Below, piece after piece: positions 37,372-47,500 of a DNA stretch of 64,000 nucleotides. The DNA is from Mordavella massiliensis (lineage in GTDB: Bacteria; Bacillota; Clostridia; Lachnospirales; Lachnospiraceae): positions 1 to 64,000 of the forward strand of contig NZ_JACJLV010000007.1 in the NCBI RefSeq assembly GCF_016902415.1, written 5' to 3'. The position numbers and the translations under genes were made by a program. The notes under the pieces are model-generated. The model did not search any database and had not been told where the DNA came from. It saw nothing but the letters and a program-made list of their open reading frames with translations. Within the stretch, counting starts at the first letter, position 1. Each line of letters opens with the position of its first letter.

Positions 37372-37384
37372 GAGGGAAAGCAAG

Positions 37385-38944
37385 ATGGAATATCAGACAG
37401 AGAGGATACAGACCTGTCAGACAAAGGAAAAGGTAACGGACCAGTTTTATCTGAACCAGGATCTGAACGTGCCGGACGCAAAGCCGGATGTGGCAAGAGT
37501 GATCCTGGCGTCTGGAAAGGCGGTCCTGGAGGACGTGCGGTTCGCGGATCATTATGTGAAGCTTACCGGAAAACTGAAGGTGCAGGTGCTTTATGCCGCC
37601 GGGGAAGGGGAATATCCGGCCGCCAGTCTGGAAGGAAGGATCCCGTTTGAGGAAATGGTGTATCTGGAGGAGGCAGACGGCAGTCTGGTCGTGACGCCTG
37701 TAAGCACAGAGGTGACGGCTGCGGTGATCAACTCCAGAAAGCTGGAGATCAAGGGCGCTGTGGAGATCAGTGTGGGAACAGAAACGATCTGTGAAAATAA
37801 GATCGTTACGGATATTTCGGACGAGGAGATCCCGCTTTACAAAAAATATAAGGACATGGACGTGTTAAATGTCCACGCGGCCAAAAAGGATGTGCTGCGG
37901 ATCCGGGAGGAAGCGTCCCTTCAGGGGACCCGGGAAAATATCGATACCCTGCTCTGGACGGATATCACGTTGCGTAAATTCGATACCCGGATTGCGGAAG
38001 ATCAGATCACCGTGCAGGGAGAGCTGCTATTGTTCTGCCTGTACGGGACAGAAAACGGGAAAACAGACTGGACGGAGCAGACGCTGCCTTTTGAAGGGAC
38101 CCTTGCCTGCGGCGGGGCGGAAAGTTCCATGTATCACCAGATCTGGCCGGAACTTACGGAGGTGTCCGCAGAGCCGCAGATGGACGAGGACGGACAGATG
38201 CGCCTGATCGCCGTGGACGGGGCGGTAGAGGTCCGGTATGTGGTTTACAAAGAGACCCGCCTGCGTCTGCTGGAAGATCTGTACGCGCTGGAACAGACCT
38301 GTATTCCGGAGAAAAAAGAAATGAGGCTTCATTCCCTTCTGATGCAGAACCACTCGAAGTGCAAGGTGGCCGAACAACTGTCGCTTCCGGAGATCAAAGA
38401 CGCGATCCTTCAGATCTGCCACAGCAGCGCCCGCATCCAGGTGGACAGCGTGGAGAAGGCCAGGGAGGGCCTGCAGATCGAGGGACTCCTCCATGTGAAC
38501 TTTTTGTATCTTAAGGCGGACGATCAGACCCCTTATGACACCTGGCAGGGAATGGTTCCCTTTTCTTATCTTCTGGAAGGAGGAGACGCAGAAGAAGGGA
38601 TGGAGTATGACCTGACCTGGATGACGGAGCAGCTGTCTGTCAGTCTGCTGGGAAGCGACGAGATTGAAGTCCGGGCGGTGCTGGCTTTCCAGTGCTTCTT
38701 CTGGCGGCCTGCTGTTCTTTCTAATATAGAAGAGATCACGTTCCAGAAGATCAGCCAGGAGGAGCAGGAAAAAAGGCCCGGGATCACAGGCTACATCGTC
38801 AGGAACGGGGATTCTCTCTGGGATCTGGCAAAGCGGTATCAGACCACACAGGAGAGCATCTGCAAGGTCAACGGACTGGAAGACGGAGAAATAAAAACAG
38901 GGGATAAGATATTGATTTTTAAAGAAAATATGAGTATACTATGA
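37385..38944 (+). CDS. sipL: Spore coat morphogenesis protein SipL (SPOCS + LysM)
   Basis: A 519-residue protein with repeated DUF3794/SPOCS domains (about 25-130, 155-290 and 310-455) and a C-terminal LysM domain (GYIVRNGDSLWDLAKRYQTTQ, about 465-515). This is the architecture of SipL of Clostridioides difficile, which binds SpoIVA and anchors the coat to the forespore; the LysM domain carries that contact. Expected to be mother-cell expressed. AGGAGG precedes ATG 37385. Confidence 0.88.
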   Translation: MEYQTERIQTCQTKEKVTDQFYLNQDLNVPDAKPDVARVILASGKAVLEDVRFADHYVKLTGKLKVQVLYAAGEGEYPAASLEGRIPFEEMVYLEEADGSLVVTPVSTEVTAAVINSRKLEIKGAVEISVGTETICENKIVTDISDEEIPLYKKYKDMDVLNVHAAKKDVLRIREEASLQGTRENIDTLLWTDITLRKFDTRIAEDQITVQGELLLFCLYGTENGKTDWTEQTLPFEGTLACGGAESSMYHQIWPELTEVSAEPQMDEDGQMRLIAVDGAVEVRYVVYKETRLRLLEDLYALEQTCIPEKKEMRLHSLLMQNHSKCKVAEQLSLPEIKDAILQICHSSARIQVDSVEKAREGLQIEGLLHVNFLYLKADDQTPYDTWQGMVPFSYLLEGGDAEEGMEYDLTWMTEQLSVSLLGSDEIEVRAVLAFQCFFWRPAVLSNIEEITFQKISQEEQEKRPGITGYIVRNGDSLWDLAKRYQTTQESICKVNGLEDGEIKTGDKILIFKENMSIL

Positions 38945-38981
38945 GTACACTGTATACAAGATACAGTATGTGAGCAAAAAA

Positions 38982-39001
38982 GGATCCGGCATGCCGGATC
39001 C
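38982..39001. repeat. 20-bp perfect palindrome after sipL
   Basis: GGATCCGGCATGCCGGATCC is fully self-complementary and flanked by six A on the left. On the minus strand it would be a stem followed by TTTTTT. On the plus strand it lacks a T-run. It may weakly separate sipL from ispE. Confidence 0.75.
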
Positions 39002-39026
39002 AAAATCAGTATGAGGAGAATCACGG

Positions 39027-39902
39027 ATGGATAAAATGGAGTTAAAGGCACTGGGAAAAATCAATCTGGGTCTGGACGTCCTGGGAAAACGGCCGGACGG
39101 CTATCATGACGTGCGCATGGTCATGCAGACCATCTATCTGTATGACCAGATCACGATCACGAAAAGGAAAGAGCCGGGGATCGGACTGAGTACCAATCTG
39201 TTCTATCTTCCTGTGAATGAAAATAATCTGGCTTACCGGGCTGCAAAGCTTCTGATGGATGAATTTGAGATCCGAAGCGGCGTAGATATTTTCCTGGAGA
39301 AACATATCCCTGTGGCGGCCGGGATGGCAGGGGGAAGTTCCAACGCTGCGGCTGTCCTTTACGGGATCAACCGGATGTTTGACCTGGGACTTTCCACGGA
39401 AGAGCTGATGAAGCGGGGCGTATCCCTGGGGGCGGACGTGCCCTACTGTATCATGAGAGGGACGGTGCTGGCAGAAGGGATCGGCGAGATCCTGACGCCT
39501 CTGCCGCCCATGCCGAGATGCCAGATCGTGGTGGCAAAGCCGCCGGTGAGCGTATCGACAAAGATGGTGTATGAAAAGATCGATTCCCGCAGGATCGTAG
39601 AACATCCGGATATTGATGGGATCATCGAAGGACTGAAAGAAGGGGATGTGACGAAGATCGCGTCCCGTATGGGAAATGTGCTGGAACAGGTAACAGTGGA
39701 AGAATATCCGGTCATTGATAAGATCAAGAAACTGATGGACGAAGGCGGAGCAAAGGGCGCGATGATGAGCGGCAGCGGGCCGACCGTTTTTGGGATCTTT
39801 ACGGAGAAGAGCCTGGCAAAAAAGGCGGCGCTTAAGATAAGGGAAGCAGGACTTGCAAAACAGGTCTATGTGACCAATGTACATAATGCGAGGAGGAAGT
39901 AA
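39027..39902 (+). CDS. ispE: 4-diphosphocytidyl-2-C-methyl-D-erythritol kinase IspE
   Basis: Fourth step of the MEP isoprenoid pathway. A 291-residue GHMP kinase: N-terminal KINLGLDVLGKRPDGYHD, ATP loop PVAAGMAGGSSNAAAVL (about 93-109), and C-terminal GAMMSGSGPTVFG. Length is typical. It overlaps no gene but the GntR regulator starts 1 bp after its stop. Confidence 0.95.
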   Translation: MDKMELKALGKINLGLDVLGKRPDGYHDVRMVMQTIYLYDQITITKRKEPGIGLSTNLFYLPVNENNLAYRAAKLLMDEFEIRSGVDIFLEKHIPVAAGMAGGSSNAAAVLYGINRMFDLGLSTEELMKRGVSLGADVPYCIMRGTVLAEGIGEILTPLPPMPRCQIVVAKPPVSVSTKMVYEKIDSRRIVEHPDIDGIIEGLKEGDVTKIASRMGNVLEQVTVEEYPVIDKIKKLMDEGGAKGAMMSGSGPTVFGIFTEKSLAKKAALKIREAGLAKQVYVTNVHNARRK

Positions 39903-39903
39903 A

Positions 39904-40587
39904 ATGGAGTCAAATTTTACGGTGAATATGAATGAATACCTGCCCCTGCGGGACGTGGTTTTTAATACGCTGCGCCAGGCGATCCTGCGCGGCGAACTGA
40001 AGCCGGGAGAGAGGCTGATGGAGGTGCAGCTTGCCAACAAGCTGGGCGTAAGCCGGACGCCGATCCGGGAGGCGATCCGCAAGCTGGAACTGGAAGGGCT
40101 GGTCCTTATGATCCCGAGGAAAGGGGCCGAGGTGGCAGATATTACGGAAAAGAGCCTGACAGATGTGCTGGAGGTCCGCAAAGCCCTGGAAGAGCTGGCG
40201 GTACAGCTGTGCTGCGACAAGATTACAAAAGAAGAATTAAAAGAACTTCACGAGGCAGCGGATGAATTTCAGAGGATCTTAAAGACCAGCAGCGATGTGA
40301 CCGAAATCGCGGAAGCAGACGTGCGGTTCCATGATATTATCTATATGTCCACTGGAAACCAGAAGCTGATCCAGCTTCTCAACAATCTGCGGGAGCAGAT
40401 GTACCGGTACCGCGTGGAATGCATCAAGAGAAAAGAGGCCCATCCCCGGCTGATGGCAGAACATGCAGAGATCATCCGAAGGATCGAGGAGCATGAGAAG
40501 GAAAAAGCGGCAGAGATCGTCAGCCGCCACATTGACAACCAGGCAGAAGTGGTAACAGACGTCATCCGGACCAAACACGGTGAATAA
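39904..40587 (+). CDS. GntR family (FadR/FCD-type) transcriptional regulator
   Basis: A 227-residue regulator: an N-terminal winged helix (LMEVQLANKLGVSRTPIREAIRKLELEGL, helix-turn-helix within residues 40-65) and an FCD effector domain with the metal-site pattern (EADVRFHDIIY, and later His residues in AEIVSRHIDNQ). Such proteins sense small carboxylates. Placed between ispE and spoIIR; no sugar or acid catabolic genes are adjacent, so its ligand is unknown. ATG 39904 follows GAGGAGGAAG. Confidence 0.88.
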   Translation: MESNFTVNMNEYLPLRDVVFNTLRQAILRGELKPGERLMEVQLANKLGVSRTPIREAIRKLELEGLVLMIPRKGAEVADITEKSLTDVLEVRKALEELAVQLCCDKITKEELKELHEAADEFQRILKTSSDVTEIAEADVRFHDIIYMSTGNQKLIQLLNNLREQMYRYRVECIKRKEAHPRLMAEHAEIIRRIEEHEKEKAAEIVSRHIDNQAEVVTDVIRTKHGE

Positions 40588-40664
40588 AACGATGGTTTCC
40601 TGTCAACACTCCGGGTAGAAACAGCGGCGGAAAGCCTGCTGGAAGAAGTAAGGAGTGGACGGGA

Positions 40665-41306
40665 ATGAACAAACAGAAGGTCTGTATGACAGGGGCAGTG
40701 ATCCTGGCGCTTGTATTTACGCTTTTACTCACCGGGACAAGAGTCCGGGAAGTGGAGGCAAAGGTTCATAAGACTCAGGAAGCGCTGGCAGAAGAAGTGT
40801 TCCGCTTCCATGTGACGGCAAACAGCGACGATCCGGAAGACCAGGAGTTGAAGTTAAAGGTCCGGGACGCGGTGATCGCCCGGATGAAAACAGAGATGGG
40901 CGAAGCGCCGGAAAGAAGCGCAGGGGCGACCAGGCGCTGGGCATTGGAACATCTGGATGAGATTGAAGAAACCGCGCGGGATGTGATCCGAAAGGAAGGC
41001 TTCCGGTATGACGCCAGGGCAGAGGTGACCCGGTGTTATTTTCCGGACAAGCGTTACGGAGATCTCCTATTTCCTGCCGGAACCTATCAGGCGCTGAAGA
41101 TCAGCCTGGGAAACGCCGGAGGGCAGAACTGGTGGTGCGTTCTTTACCCGGCTCTCTGCTTTACGGATCCGGTGTGCGCGGTGGTGGATGAAGACGGGAA
41201 GAAAGAACTTGAGGAAGCGCTGAGCGAAGAGGAATACGAGATGATCACTGCATCCACGAAATTCAAGATAAAATGGTTCTTTTTTGGAGGCAGTTGGAAT
41301 GACTGA
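40665..41306 (+). CDS. spoIIR: Stage II sporulation protein R
   Basis: A secreted signalling protein made in the forespore that triggers SpoIIGA processing of pro-sigma-E in the mother cell. 213 residues with an N-terminal signal/anchor helix (about 8-25), FRFHVTANSDDPEDQELKLKVRDAV, FPDKRYGDLLFPAGTYQALKI and QNWWCVLYPALCF, all hallmark blocks. GGAGTGG precedes ATG 40665. Overlaps the cation efflux gene by 8 bp. I saw no convincing sigma-F promoter in the 77-bp gap. Confidence 0.93.
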   Translation: MNKQKVCMTGAVILALVFTLLLTGTRVREVEAKVHKTQEALAEEVFRFHVTANSDDPEDQELKLKVRDAVIARMKTEMGEAPERSAGATRRWALEHLDEIEETARDVIRKEGFRYDARAEVTRCYFPDKRYGDLLFPAGTYQALKISLGNAGGQNWWCVLYPALCFTDPVCAVVDEDGKKELEEALSEEEYEMITASTKFKIKWFFFGGSWND

Positions 41307-42474
41307 TTTTTTGGTAAAAAGATTTGTAAAAGACTATGAGGACACGGAAAAGGTGTCTGTCAGGACCGCCTACGGGGTGTTGGCCAGTGTGACAGGCATC
41401 TTTTGTAATGTTTTGTTATTTCTGGTAAAGGGAAGCATCGGACTGATGCTCCACAGCCTTTCGGTTACGGCCGACGCCTTTAATAACCTGTCCGACGCAG
41501 GCTCTTCTGTGATCGGACTGGTTGGTGTGAAAATGGCCAGCAAGCCGGCTGACAAGGAGCATCCCTTCGGGCACGGCAGGCTGGAGTACATCGCGGCTCT
41601 GGTGGTGGCGTTTCTGGTGCTGGAGATTGGATTTACATTTTTCAAGGAATCCATTGGCAAGATCTGCAGCCCCCAGGAAATGAATTTCCAGATGCTTTCG
41701 GTGGGGATCCTGATCCTCTCCATAGGCGTGAAACTGTGGATGGCGTATTTTAACCGGAAGCTGGGAAAACGGATCGATTCCAAGGTGATGCTGGCTACGG
41801 CCACAGATGCCATGGGGGATGTGGTTACTACGTCCGCCACGATCGCGTCTCTTTTGATTTTTCATTTTACCGGCTGGAATGTGGACGGCATCGTGGGACT
41901 GGCTGTGTCCCTGATCGTGATGTGGGCAGGCGTGGGAATCGCGAAAGATACGCTGGAACCGCTTCTTGGAGAGGCGGTCACGCCGGAAGAATATGACCGG
42001 ATCAGCCGGTTTGTGGAAGGCTATGACGGGATCGTGGGAAGCCACGACCTGATCGTACATAATTACGGCCCGGGGAGAAGCATGGCCTCCATCCATGCGG
42101 AGGTGCCAAATGATGTGGACATTGAGGAGTCTCATGAGATCATTGACCGGATCGAACGGGAAGCTGTCAAAAAACTGGGGATCTTTCTGGTGATCCACAT
42201 GGACCCGGTGGAGACCAGGGACAAAAAAGTCCTGGAGACCAGGCATAAGGTAGAACAGATCCTGGAGGCGCTGGATCCGGAGGTGTCCATCCATGATTTC
42301 CGGATGGTCAGCGGCAAGGATCAGAATAATCTGATCTTTGACATGGTGGTGCCTTTTGAGTATGATGGAAAGAAGCAGGAAGAATTAAAGAAATCGGTGG
42401 CAAAACTTTTGCGCCTTACTGGAGAAAATTACCAGTGTGTGATCACAGTGGAAAGGAGTTACGTGGGCAGATGA
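41299..42474 (+). CDS. Cation diffusion facilitator family transporter
   Basis: A 391-residue membrane protein with six predicted helices and a C-terminal cytoplasmic dimerisation domain. The metal site is seen in DAFNNLSDAGSSVIG (helix 2) and HPFGHGRLEYIAAL, and the second site DAMGDVVTT in helix 5. Exports divalent metals such as Zn or Mn in exchange for protons. ATG 41299 lies 9 nt after GGAGG within the end of spoIIR. Ends in an ATGA overlap with the thioesterase. Confidence 0.9.
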   Translation: MTDFLVKRFVKDYEDTEKVSVRTAYGVLASVTGIFCNVLLFLVKGSIGLMLHSLSVTADAFNNLSDAGSSVIGLVGVKMASKPADKEHPFGHGRLEYIAALVVAFLVLEIGFTFFKESIGKICSPQEMNFQMLSVGILILSIGVKLWMAYFNRKLGKRIDSKVMLATATDAMGDVVTTSATIASLLIFHFTGWNVDGIVGLAVSLIVMWAGVGIAKDTLEPLLGEAVTPEEYDRISRFVEGYDGIVGSHDLIVHNYGPGRSMASIHAEVPNDVDIEESHEIIDRIEREAVKKLGIFLVIHMDPVETRDKKVLETRHKVEQILEALDPEVSIHDFRMVSGKDQNNLIFDMVVPFEYDGKKQEELKKSVAKLLRLTGENYQCVITVERSYVGR

Positions 42475-43193
42475 GACGAGAGAATGAATATCAGTTTGAG
42501 AGCAGAGTCCGGTTCAGTGAGGTGGATCACCACCAGCAGATGACGCTTCCGGGGATCCTGAATTATTTTCAGGACTGCAGCACCTTTCAGTCGGAAGCGC
42601 TGGGATGCGGGATCGACGCCTGCAATGAGAGAAAGAGAGGATGGGTGTTGTCCTCCTGGCAGGTGGAGATAGAGCGCTACCCCAGATTCGGGGAAAAGAT
42701 CCTGGTGCGGACCTGGTCCTGCGGGTTTGAAGGCCTTTACGGCTACCGGAATTTCTGCATGGAAGACGGCAAGGGAGAGATTGCGGTCCGGGCTTATACC
42801 GTCTGGGTCTATATGGATCTGGAAAAAGGACGTCCTGCAAAGGTGGATCCGGAAGAAGCCGCCCGGTACGGCTGCGGGGAACCGCTTGCCATGGAACCGG
42901 CCTCCCGGAAAGTACGGATGCCCAAGGAGGCGGAAGCGATGCCGGATTTCCCGGTGCGCAGATATCACATTGATACCAACGAACATGTCAATAACTGCCA
43001 GTATGTGCAGATGGCTCTGGAATGCATCCCGCATCCGGAAGAGATCACAAAGATGCGGGCGGAATATAAGAAATCAGCGGTTTTCGGGGATCAGATCTAT
43101 CCCAGATACGCAAAAGAAGAGGACCGGGAAGTGGTGGAACTCTGCGATGCGGCAGCAAAACCCTACGCCCTGGTAGAAATAAAAAGGAGATAA
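42471..43193 (+). CDS. Acyl-ACP thioesterase
   Basis: A 240-residue double-hotdog protein of the FatA-like family (PF01643): RVRFSEVDHHQQMTLPGILNYFQD in the first hotdog, with the hallmark WVLSSWQVEIERYPRFGE, and YHIDTNEHVNNCQYVQMALE in the second, where Asp/Asn/His form the active site. Releases fatty acids from acyl carrier protein. The start codon shares ATGA with the stop of the preceding gene. Confidence 0.88.
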   Translation: MRRENEYQFESRVRFSEVDHHQQMTLPGILNYFQDCSTFQSEALGCGIDACNERKRGWVLSSWQVEIERYPRFGEKILVRTWSCGFEGLYGYRNFCMEDGKGEIAVRAYTVWVYMDLEKGRPAKVDPEEAARYGCGEPLAMEPASRKVRMPKEAEAMPDFPVRRYHIDTNEHVNNCQYVQMALECIPHPEEITKMRAEYKKSAVFGDQIYPRYAKEEDREVVELCDAAAKPYALVEIKRR

Positions 43194-43196
43194 GAG

Positions 43197-44036
43197 ATGG
43201 CATTAGCAGATGGATTGGGGAAAAAGACGCGGTTGATGGCGGTAAAAAAGGTAGAGTTCGGCATGTATCTGGGAAATAAGGAGGAAAGAGTCCTGCTTCC
43301 CAGAAAACAGGTGCCAAAAGATCTGGAGATCGGAGATCCGGTGGAGGTGTTTCTTTATAAGGATTCGGCAGACCGGCTGATCGCCACCACCCAGGAACCA
43401 AAGATCACGCTGGGAGAAGTAAAGGCCCTTAAGGTGGCGGATACCGGGAAGATCGGGGCTTTTCTTAACTGGGGGCTGGAAAAGGATCTGCTGCTTCCCT
43501 TTAAAGAGCAGACCGCAAAGGTAAAAAAAGGCGACGAGGTGCTGGTCTCCCTGTATATTGACAAATCCGGACGCCTTTGCGCGACCATGAAGGTCTACGA
43601 GATGCTGCGCAAAGATCCGCCGTATCAGAAGGACGATCACGTGGAAGGGATCGTATATGAAACCAGCGACCGGTTCGGCGTCTTTGTGGCAGTAGACGAC
43701 TGCTACAGCGCGCTGATCCCGAAAAGAGAAGCCTATGGGGACCTGAAGGTGGGACAAAGGATATCGGCCAGAGTCCTTCAGGTAAAGGCGGATGGAAAGA
43801 TGGACTTAAGTGTCCGGGAAAAAGCGTATCTACAGATGGATGAGGACGCCCGGAAGATTTTCGAAAGGATGGAAGCATCCGGAGGAAGCCTGCCCTTTAC
43901 CGACAAGGCGGACCCGGAGCGGATCCGGCAGGAGTTCGATATGAGCAAAAACGCCTTTAAGCGGGCGGTGGGCCGTCTGTTAAAGGCAGGGAAGATCAAG
44001 ATTACGGAAAAAAGCATTGAAATCCTGAACAGATAA
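43197..44036 (+). CDS. S1 RNA-binding protein (CvfB-like)
   Basis: A 279-residue protein with repeated S1-type OB folds (about 5-65, 70-140 and 145-210) and a winged-helix C-terminus (DMSKNAFKRAVGRLLKAGKI). This is the CvfB architecture, a virulence/expression modulator in Staphylococcus. GDTGKIGAF-like turns (VADTGKIGAFLNWGLEKDLLLP) and YETSDRFGVFVAVDDCYSALIP mark the S1 repeats. Starts 3 bp after the thioesterase. Confidence 0.85.
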   Translation: MALADGLGKKTRLMAVKKVEFGMYLGNKEERVLLPRKQVPKDLEIGDPVEVFLYKDSADRLIATTQEPKITLGEVKALKVADTGKIGAFLNWGLEKDLLLPFKEQTAKVKKGDEVLVSLYIDKSGRLCATMKVYEMLRKDPPYQKDDHVEGIVYETSDRFGVFVAVDDCYSALIPKREAYGDLKVGQRISARVLQVKADGKMDLSVREKAYLQMDEDARKIFERMEASGGSLPFTDKADPERIRQEFDMSKNAFKRAVGRLLKAGKIKITEKSIEILNR

Positions 44037-44082
44037 GATATAATAAGAACGAAAGGTAAGTATTGGAAAGGAGACCAATCAC

Positions 44083-44316
44083 ATGAAAGTACAGAATATT
44101 ACAAACATTGACAAGTTTTTTGAAGTAGTAGATTCCTGCAAAGGAAAAGTAGAGCTGGTAACAGGCGAGGGCGACAGACTGAACTTAAAGTCCAAGCTGT
44201 CCCAGTATGTATCCATGGCAAATATCTTCTCCGGCGGCGAGATCCCGGAGCTTGAGATCGTAGCTTACGAGAGCGAAGATATTGATAAACTGGTAAAATT
44301 CATGGTGAACGGCTAA
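44083..44316 (+). CDS. HPr-fold-like small protein without the active-site histidine
   Basis: A 77-residue protein. Its size and the order of strands and helices, with LNLKSKLSQYVSMA in the place of the HPr Ser-46 helix, suggest a relative of the HPr phosphocarrier, but the His-15 loop (normally LHARPA) is replaced by IDKFFEVVD. It cannot carry phosphate on histidine. A related protein sits at 51727. Function unknown; the GGAGA ribosome site and terminator show it is a real gene. Confidence 0.65.
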   Translation: MKVQNITNIDKFFEVVDSCKGKVELVTGEGDRLNLKSKLSQYVSMANIFSGGEIPELEIVAYESEDIDKLVKFMVNG

Positions 44317-44370
44317 GCCCGGTCCTCAGGAGAGATACCAGAAGCCTTGTAGAATTTCAGACGATTTGAT

Positions 44371-44408
44371 CCGCCGGAAAAAGATCCTGTTTTCCGGCGG
44401 ATTTTTTT
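44371..44408 (+). terminator. Terminator after the HPr-like gene
   Basis: A perfect 11-bp stem CCGCCGGAAAA / TTTTCCGGCGG (44371-44381, 44390-44400) followed by ATTTTTTT. Confidence 0.93.
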
Positions 44409-44435
44409 GACCGCAGACCGTATTTTTGTTATGAT
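44407..44435 (+). promoter_or_regulatory. Sigma-A promoter of dnaE
   Basis: TTGACC (44407-44412), a 17-bp spacer and TATGAT (44430-44435). The -35 begins in the T-run of the preceding terminator. Confidence 0.75.
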
Positions 44436-44503
44436 GTTACCAGAAAAGAAAGAGCGTTTCCCGGCGCGGACGCCGGGGACTACTTGAGGAAAGCAGGAAA
44501 GAT

Positions 44504-47500
44504 ATGAGTTTTGTGCATCTTCACGTCCATACAGAGTACAGTCTTCTGGACGGATCGAATAAAATCAAAGAGTGTGTCGCAAGAGTCAAAGAACTTGGCA
44601 TGGACAGCGTGGCGATCACAGACCACGGCGTCATGTACGGAGTGATCGATTTTTACCGGGCTGCAAAAGCGGCCGGCATCCGGCCCATTCTCGGGTGCGA
44701 GGTCTATGTGGCTCCGGGCAGCCGGTTTGATAAAGAAGCAGGCGCGGGAAAAGACGACAGATATTATCATCTGGTGCTGCTTGCGGAAAATGATCTGGGT
44801 TACCATAACCTGATGAAGATCGTTTCCAGAGGATTTACGGAAGGATATTATTACAAGCCAAGAGTAGATCTGGAACTTCTCCGGGAATACCATGAAGGGC
44901 TGATCGCGTTAAGCGCCTGCCTGGCCGGAGAAGTGCAGAAGAATATCCAGCGAGGCATGTATGAGGAAGGGAAGGCGGCGGCGCTGCGTTACCAGGACAT
45001 TTTCGGGGAAGGCAATTTTTTCCTGGAACTGCAGGATCACGGCATGCCGGAACAGCGGCTGGTGAACCAGTCGCTTCTCAGGATGTCCCAGGAGACCGGC
45101 ATCGAACTGGTTGCCACCAACGACGTCCATTATACCTATGCGGAAGATGAAAAGCCGCACGATATCCTTCTGTGCCTGCAGACAGGCAAGAAACTGAAGG
45201 ATGAAGACCGGATGCGCTATGAGGGCGGCCAGTACTATATCAAATCCGAAGAAGAGATGCGGGAACTTTTCCCCTATGCGCTGCAGGCGCTCCAGAATAC
45301 CCAGAGGATCGCGGACCGCTGTCAGGTGGAGATCGAGTTCGGCGTGACCAAGCTGCCAAAATACGATGTGCCGGAAGGCTATACTTCCTGGGAATATCTT
45401 AAGAAACTCTGCTATGACGGGCTTGCCGCACGCTATCCGGACGCCGGAGTGCAGTTAAAGGAGCGTCTGGAATACGAACTTTCCACCATCCGTTCCATGG
45501 GATATGTGGATTATTTCCTGATCGTGTGGGATTTTATCAATTATGCCAGGACGCAGGACATTATGGTGGGGCCCGGAAGAGGGTCCGCAGCGGGAAGTAT
45601 CGTATCCTACTGCCTGGGAATTACCAGTATCGACCCCATCAAATACCAGCTGCTGTTTGAGCGGTTCCTGAATCCGGAGCGTGTCTCCATGCCGGATATT
45701 GACGTGGATTTTTGTTTTGAGCGACGTCAGGAAGTCATTGATTATGTGGTGCGCAAATACGGCGAGGACCGGGTGGTGCAGATCGTCACCTTTGGTACGC
45801 TGGCGGCAAAAGGTGTGATCCGGGATGTGGGACGTGTGATGGATCTTCCCTACGGCTATGTGGACAGCATTGCCAAGATGATCCCCGGAGAACTGAATAT
45901 TACCCTGGACCGGGCGCTGACCATGAATCCGGAGTTAAAGAAACTCTATCAGGAGGACGAGCAGGTCCGGGAACTGATCGATATGTCCAGACGGCTGGAA
46001 GGGCTTCCAAGACATACGTCCATGCACGCGGCGGGCGTGGTGATCGGCCAGAAGGCCATTGATGAATTTGTGCCGCTGTCGCTTGGTTCCGACGGTTCCG
46101 TGACCACCCAGTTTACCATGACCACACTGGAAGAACTGGGACTTCTGAAAATGGATTTCCTGGGACTGCGGACGCTGACTGTGATCCAGGACGCCCAGAA
46201 ACTGGCCAGCAAAAGCGCGGGCCGGGAAATCAATGTGGACGCCATTGATTATGATGATAAAGCCGTGTTAAATTCCATCGGCACCGGAAAGACCGACGGC
46301 GTATTTCAGCTGGAAAGCGCGGGGATGAAGAGCTTCATGAAGGAATTAAAGCCGCAGAGCCTGGAAGATATCATCGCCGGGATCTCCCTGTACCGTCCGG
46401 GTCCTATGGACTTTATCCCCAAATACATTAAGGGAAAGAACCATCCGGAACTGATCACCTATGACTGTCCCCAGCTGGAGCATATCCTGGCGCCTACCTA
46501 TGGCTGTATCGTTTATCAGGAACAGGTGATGCAGATCGTCCGGGATCTGGCGGGCTATACCCTGGGAAGGAGCGACCTGTTAAGGCGCGCCATGTCCAAG
46601 AAAAAGGGCGACGTGATGCAAAAAGAGCGGCAGAATTTTGTGTATGGCAATCCGGAGGAAAATGTGCCGGGCTGTATCGCCAACGGGATCAATGAGAAAA
46701 CGGCCAATCAGATCTATGACGAAATGATCGATTTTGCAAAGTACGCATTTAACAAATCCCATGCGGCTGCCTATGCGGTGGTGGCCTATCAGACCGCCTG
46801 GCTGAAATACTATTATCCGGTGGAATTTATGGCTGCGCTGATGACGTCTGTGATCGACAATTCCGGCAAGGTGTCGGAGTACATTTACACCTGCCGGCAG
46901 ATGGGGATCGAGATCCTGCCGCCGGACATCAACAAAGGTGTGGGCAACTTTTCCGTGGATAACGGAAGGATCCGCTATGGACTTGCCGCCATCAAGAGTA
47001 TCGGGCGGCCGGTGATCGAGGCCATTATCAAAGAGCGGGAAGCAGCAGGAGAGTTTAAAACGCTGAAAGATTTTATTGAACGGCTGTCCGGCAAAGAGGT
47101 CAATAAGCGGACCATCGAAAGCTTCATCAAATCCGGGGCATTTGACAGCCTGGGCGGGACCAGAAAGCAGTTCATGGTCATTTACCTGCAGGTTATGGAC
47201 CAGGTGAACCGGGAGCGGAAATACTCGATGACCGGGCAGATGTCTCTGTTTGATATGGTAAGCGACGACCAGAAGGCGGAGTTTGACATTCCGCTTCCAA
47301 ACGTAGGGGAATACGAAAAGGAAACGAAGCTTGCCTTCGAAAAGGAAGTGCTGGGCATTTACCTGAGCGGTCATCCCCTGGAAGAATATGAGGACAAATG
47401 GAAGAAAAATATCACCCGGACCACTCTGGAATTCCAGCTGGACGAGGAGACCGGAAGGGCGAAGGTCCATGACGGCGCCAAAGAAACGGTGGGCGGCATG

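Noticed and set aside
38982-39001. Operator for the ispE region
   Set aside because: The palindrome has no associated promoter element and is better explained as a hairpin at the end of sipL.
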